Source: Sandaracinaceae bacterium
GTDB taxonomy: Bacteria > Myxococcota_A > Polyangia > Polyangiales > Sandaracinaceae
Length of the DNA stretch: 6,847 bases
NCBI GenBank assembly: GCA_025056955.1
Contig: JANWYL010000170.1
Location: 1 to 6,847 of the forward strand
Reading direction: 5' to 3'
Below, piece after piece: positions 5,815 to 6,847 of this stretch; position 1 is the first letter of the stretch, and each line of letters begins with the position of its first letter. The translations under genes and the position numbers were made by a program. Below the pieces are notes generated by a model. It was given only the letters and a program-made list of their open reading frames with translations. It was not told the DNA's origin and did no database searches.

Positions 5815-6847
5815 ACTCGGGCTCGTTATCAGCTTTTCCACTGGGTGAAAGAGGCGAGGAAGAGGGTTTGTTGCGAAGGATATATGGTTCAGCATTCCAG
5901 GTGCCGCAATGGCGGGGGTTGCGATCAAAGTGCCAGCGTATCCAAGCACGGCCATCAGCAGAGAGAATGATGGGTGGAGGAGGGGGGAATGGTTGTGCCC
6001 GCCACACCGAAGAAAAAGCGGCATGATCGAAGAGGATGTTGCCGCTTGTCGCAACGATTCCGACCCGATAAAGGGAGCCATCGGGATTGACAGCAATTTC
6101 GAGGGTGGTGCGCAGGGTCGGATCGTTTTGCCTAGCTGGGGCATCAGGGCCAAGGCTTGCGATGTAGCGATCGACGAATTCGCGGTGAATCCGGCGATGC
6201 ATCTCAGCCAAAAATTCAGCAAAAGGTGCACGGGCAGCGTTGAGGGCGGTTTGGTTGCCGGGGCGCACTTCGGGGACATAGTTTTCAGCCGCTGCTCGAA
6301 ATGCTTCCCATTCTGCTTCTCGTTCGCTTGCGGTGCCTCCCCCAGCCACCCTTTGCTTGAGCCACAGCCTTCGCTCCTCTTCAAGCCGCTCTTCTCCGTA
6401 GATCGATTCAAACTGGGAGTAGGAAAGAAGGGGAGCACGCCTGGGAGGAGGGGGAGGAGGGACCTCGACTTCCATGCTTTCACGGCTTTGTCGAGCGGTG
6501 CCACTCCGACCAATCATGGCGCCAGAGGGTGGGGTTGCAGCAGGGGCTTGAATCATGAAGCGACCAAAGGGGTCTTCGATAATCAATTGGGAGGGGGGCA
6601 GAGGAGAAGAAGTATGGGCTTCTTGGGTTGGAGGAGGTGGTTGGGGTGAGATGGGGATATCACGTGGCTGCTCAAAAGATGATGTAGGAGGTGTGATTGG
6701 TTGTAGGGCCCCTTGGTGAGGCGCAGGTTGGGGAGTGGGATTGATACCTTGCGCCATCTCTTTCGAGTCTCTGCTTTGAGATGTCGAGCGTTCATCGGGT
6801 GATGGAGGTTGAGGGCTTGATATCGAAGATTCTGCACCTCGGCTTTC
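5813..6847 (-). CDS. TonB-family energy transducer-like protein, 5' end outside the window
   Basis: The frame is open from the right edge to TGA at 5815-5813, giving 344 visible residues. The ATG at 6757 is not a convincing start: the 30 codons before it are uninterrupted and of the same Pro/Ser-rich kind ('SSPQPPSPDE'), so the N-terminus, where TonB proteins carry a membrane anchor, probably lies beyond the window. Visible order: a long Pro-rich linker (about 1-140, with PPPPPP near 130), a charged helix ('EERLEEERRLWLKQR'), a block 'ENYVPEVRPGNQTALNAA' then 'PFAEFLAEMHRRIHREF' (about 189-227), and a TonB/TolA-type C-terminal domain (about 247-312: 'TTLEIAVNPDGSLYRVGIV', 'TSGNILFDHAAFSSVWRAQP', 'WIRWHFDRN'), ending 'CGTWNAEPYIL' plus a Ser/Pro tail. 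TonB-type proteins span the periplasm and pass ion-motive force to outer-membrane receptors; a TolA-like or other envelope role is equally open. It is probably co-transcribed with queG. Confidence 0.75.
   Translation of the reverse strand, partial: ESRGAESSISSPQPPSPDERSTSQSRDSKEMAQGINPTPQPAPHQGALQPITPPTSSFEQPRDIPISPQPPPPTQEAHTSSPLPPSQLIIEDPFGRFMIQAPAATPPSGAMIGRSGTARQSRESMEVEVPPPPPPRRAPLLSYSQFESIYGEERLEEERRLWLKQRVAGGGTASEREAEWEAFRAAAENYVPEVRPGNQTALNAARAPFAEFLAEMHRRIHREFVDRYIASLGPDAPARQNDPTLRTTLEIAVNPDGSLYRVGIVATSGNILFDHAAFSSVWRAQPFPPPPPIILSADGRAWIRWHFDRNPRHCGTWNAEPYILRNKPSSSPLSPSGKADNEPE

Noticed and set aside
4740..5816. Several plus-strand frames after scoB, as candidate small genes
   Set aside because: They run antisense through queG, whose catalytic Asp and all cluster cysteines are intact on the minus strand.
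5704..6649. Long frames overlapping the TonB-family gene (269 residues minus strand, 246 residues plus strand)
   Set aside because: They are shadows of the Pro-rich coding region. The TonB-domain frame has clear homology motifs and the others do not.
1..6847. tRNA genes, CRISPR repeats, insertion sequences, attachment sites
   Set aside because: No direct-repeat array, transposase motif, terminal inverted repeat pair or tRNA-like cloverleaf was recognised. Gene spacing leaves almost no room, the largest gap being 60 bases.

Overview
The window holds six protein-coding genes packed end to end, with no RNA gene, mobile element or CRISPR array that I can see. Two are cut by the window edges. Four and a partial fifth are read rightward: a Nudix-family tail, NAD kinase, a fused membrane/spermidine-synthase-like protein, and the two subunits of a 3-oxoacid CoA-transferase. 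The last two are read leftward: a TonB-family protein, then epoxyqueuosine reductase. The two blocks converge and overlap tail to tail near 4707-4739.

The likely host is a Gram-negative member of the Myxococcota, probably near the Polyangiales. This is inferred from the style of the TonB-family protein (a block around 'ENYVPEVRPGNQTALNAA' before the TonB C-terminal domain) and from the NAD kinase type. It rests on recalled family resemblance, not on a search. Base composition is moderate (roughly half G+C by eye, patchy, T-rich in the membrane-protein gene), which is low for free-living myxobacteria, so an AT-drifted or uncultured lineage is plausible.

Region by region: 1-115 is the C-terminus of a probable ADP-ribose pyrophosphatase. 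120-1118 is NAD kinase, starting 4 bases after the previous stop. 1115-3250 is a fused 13-or-so-helix membrane protein plus spermidine-synthase-like domain, starting inside the NAD kinase stop (GTGA overlap). 3311-4045 and 4080-4739 are scoA and scoB. On the minus strand, the TonB-family gene (5813-6847, running off the right edge) ends in a TGATG junction with the start of queG (4707-5813).

How they fit together: the first two genes both concern pyridine-nucleotide balance (ADP-ribose hydrolysis, NADP formation). The CoA-transferase pair moves CoA between succinyl-CoA and acetoacetate in ketone-body or PHB-type metabolism. QueG performs the last step of queuosine synthesis on tRNA, and the TonB-family protein is an envelope energy-transduction component. 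I see no single novel system. The points most worth following are the uncharacterised block in the TonB-family protein, the NADK2-like NAD kinase, the non-canonical active-site motif of the fused spermidine-synthase-like protein, and the overlapping convergent gene ends.
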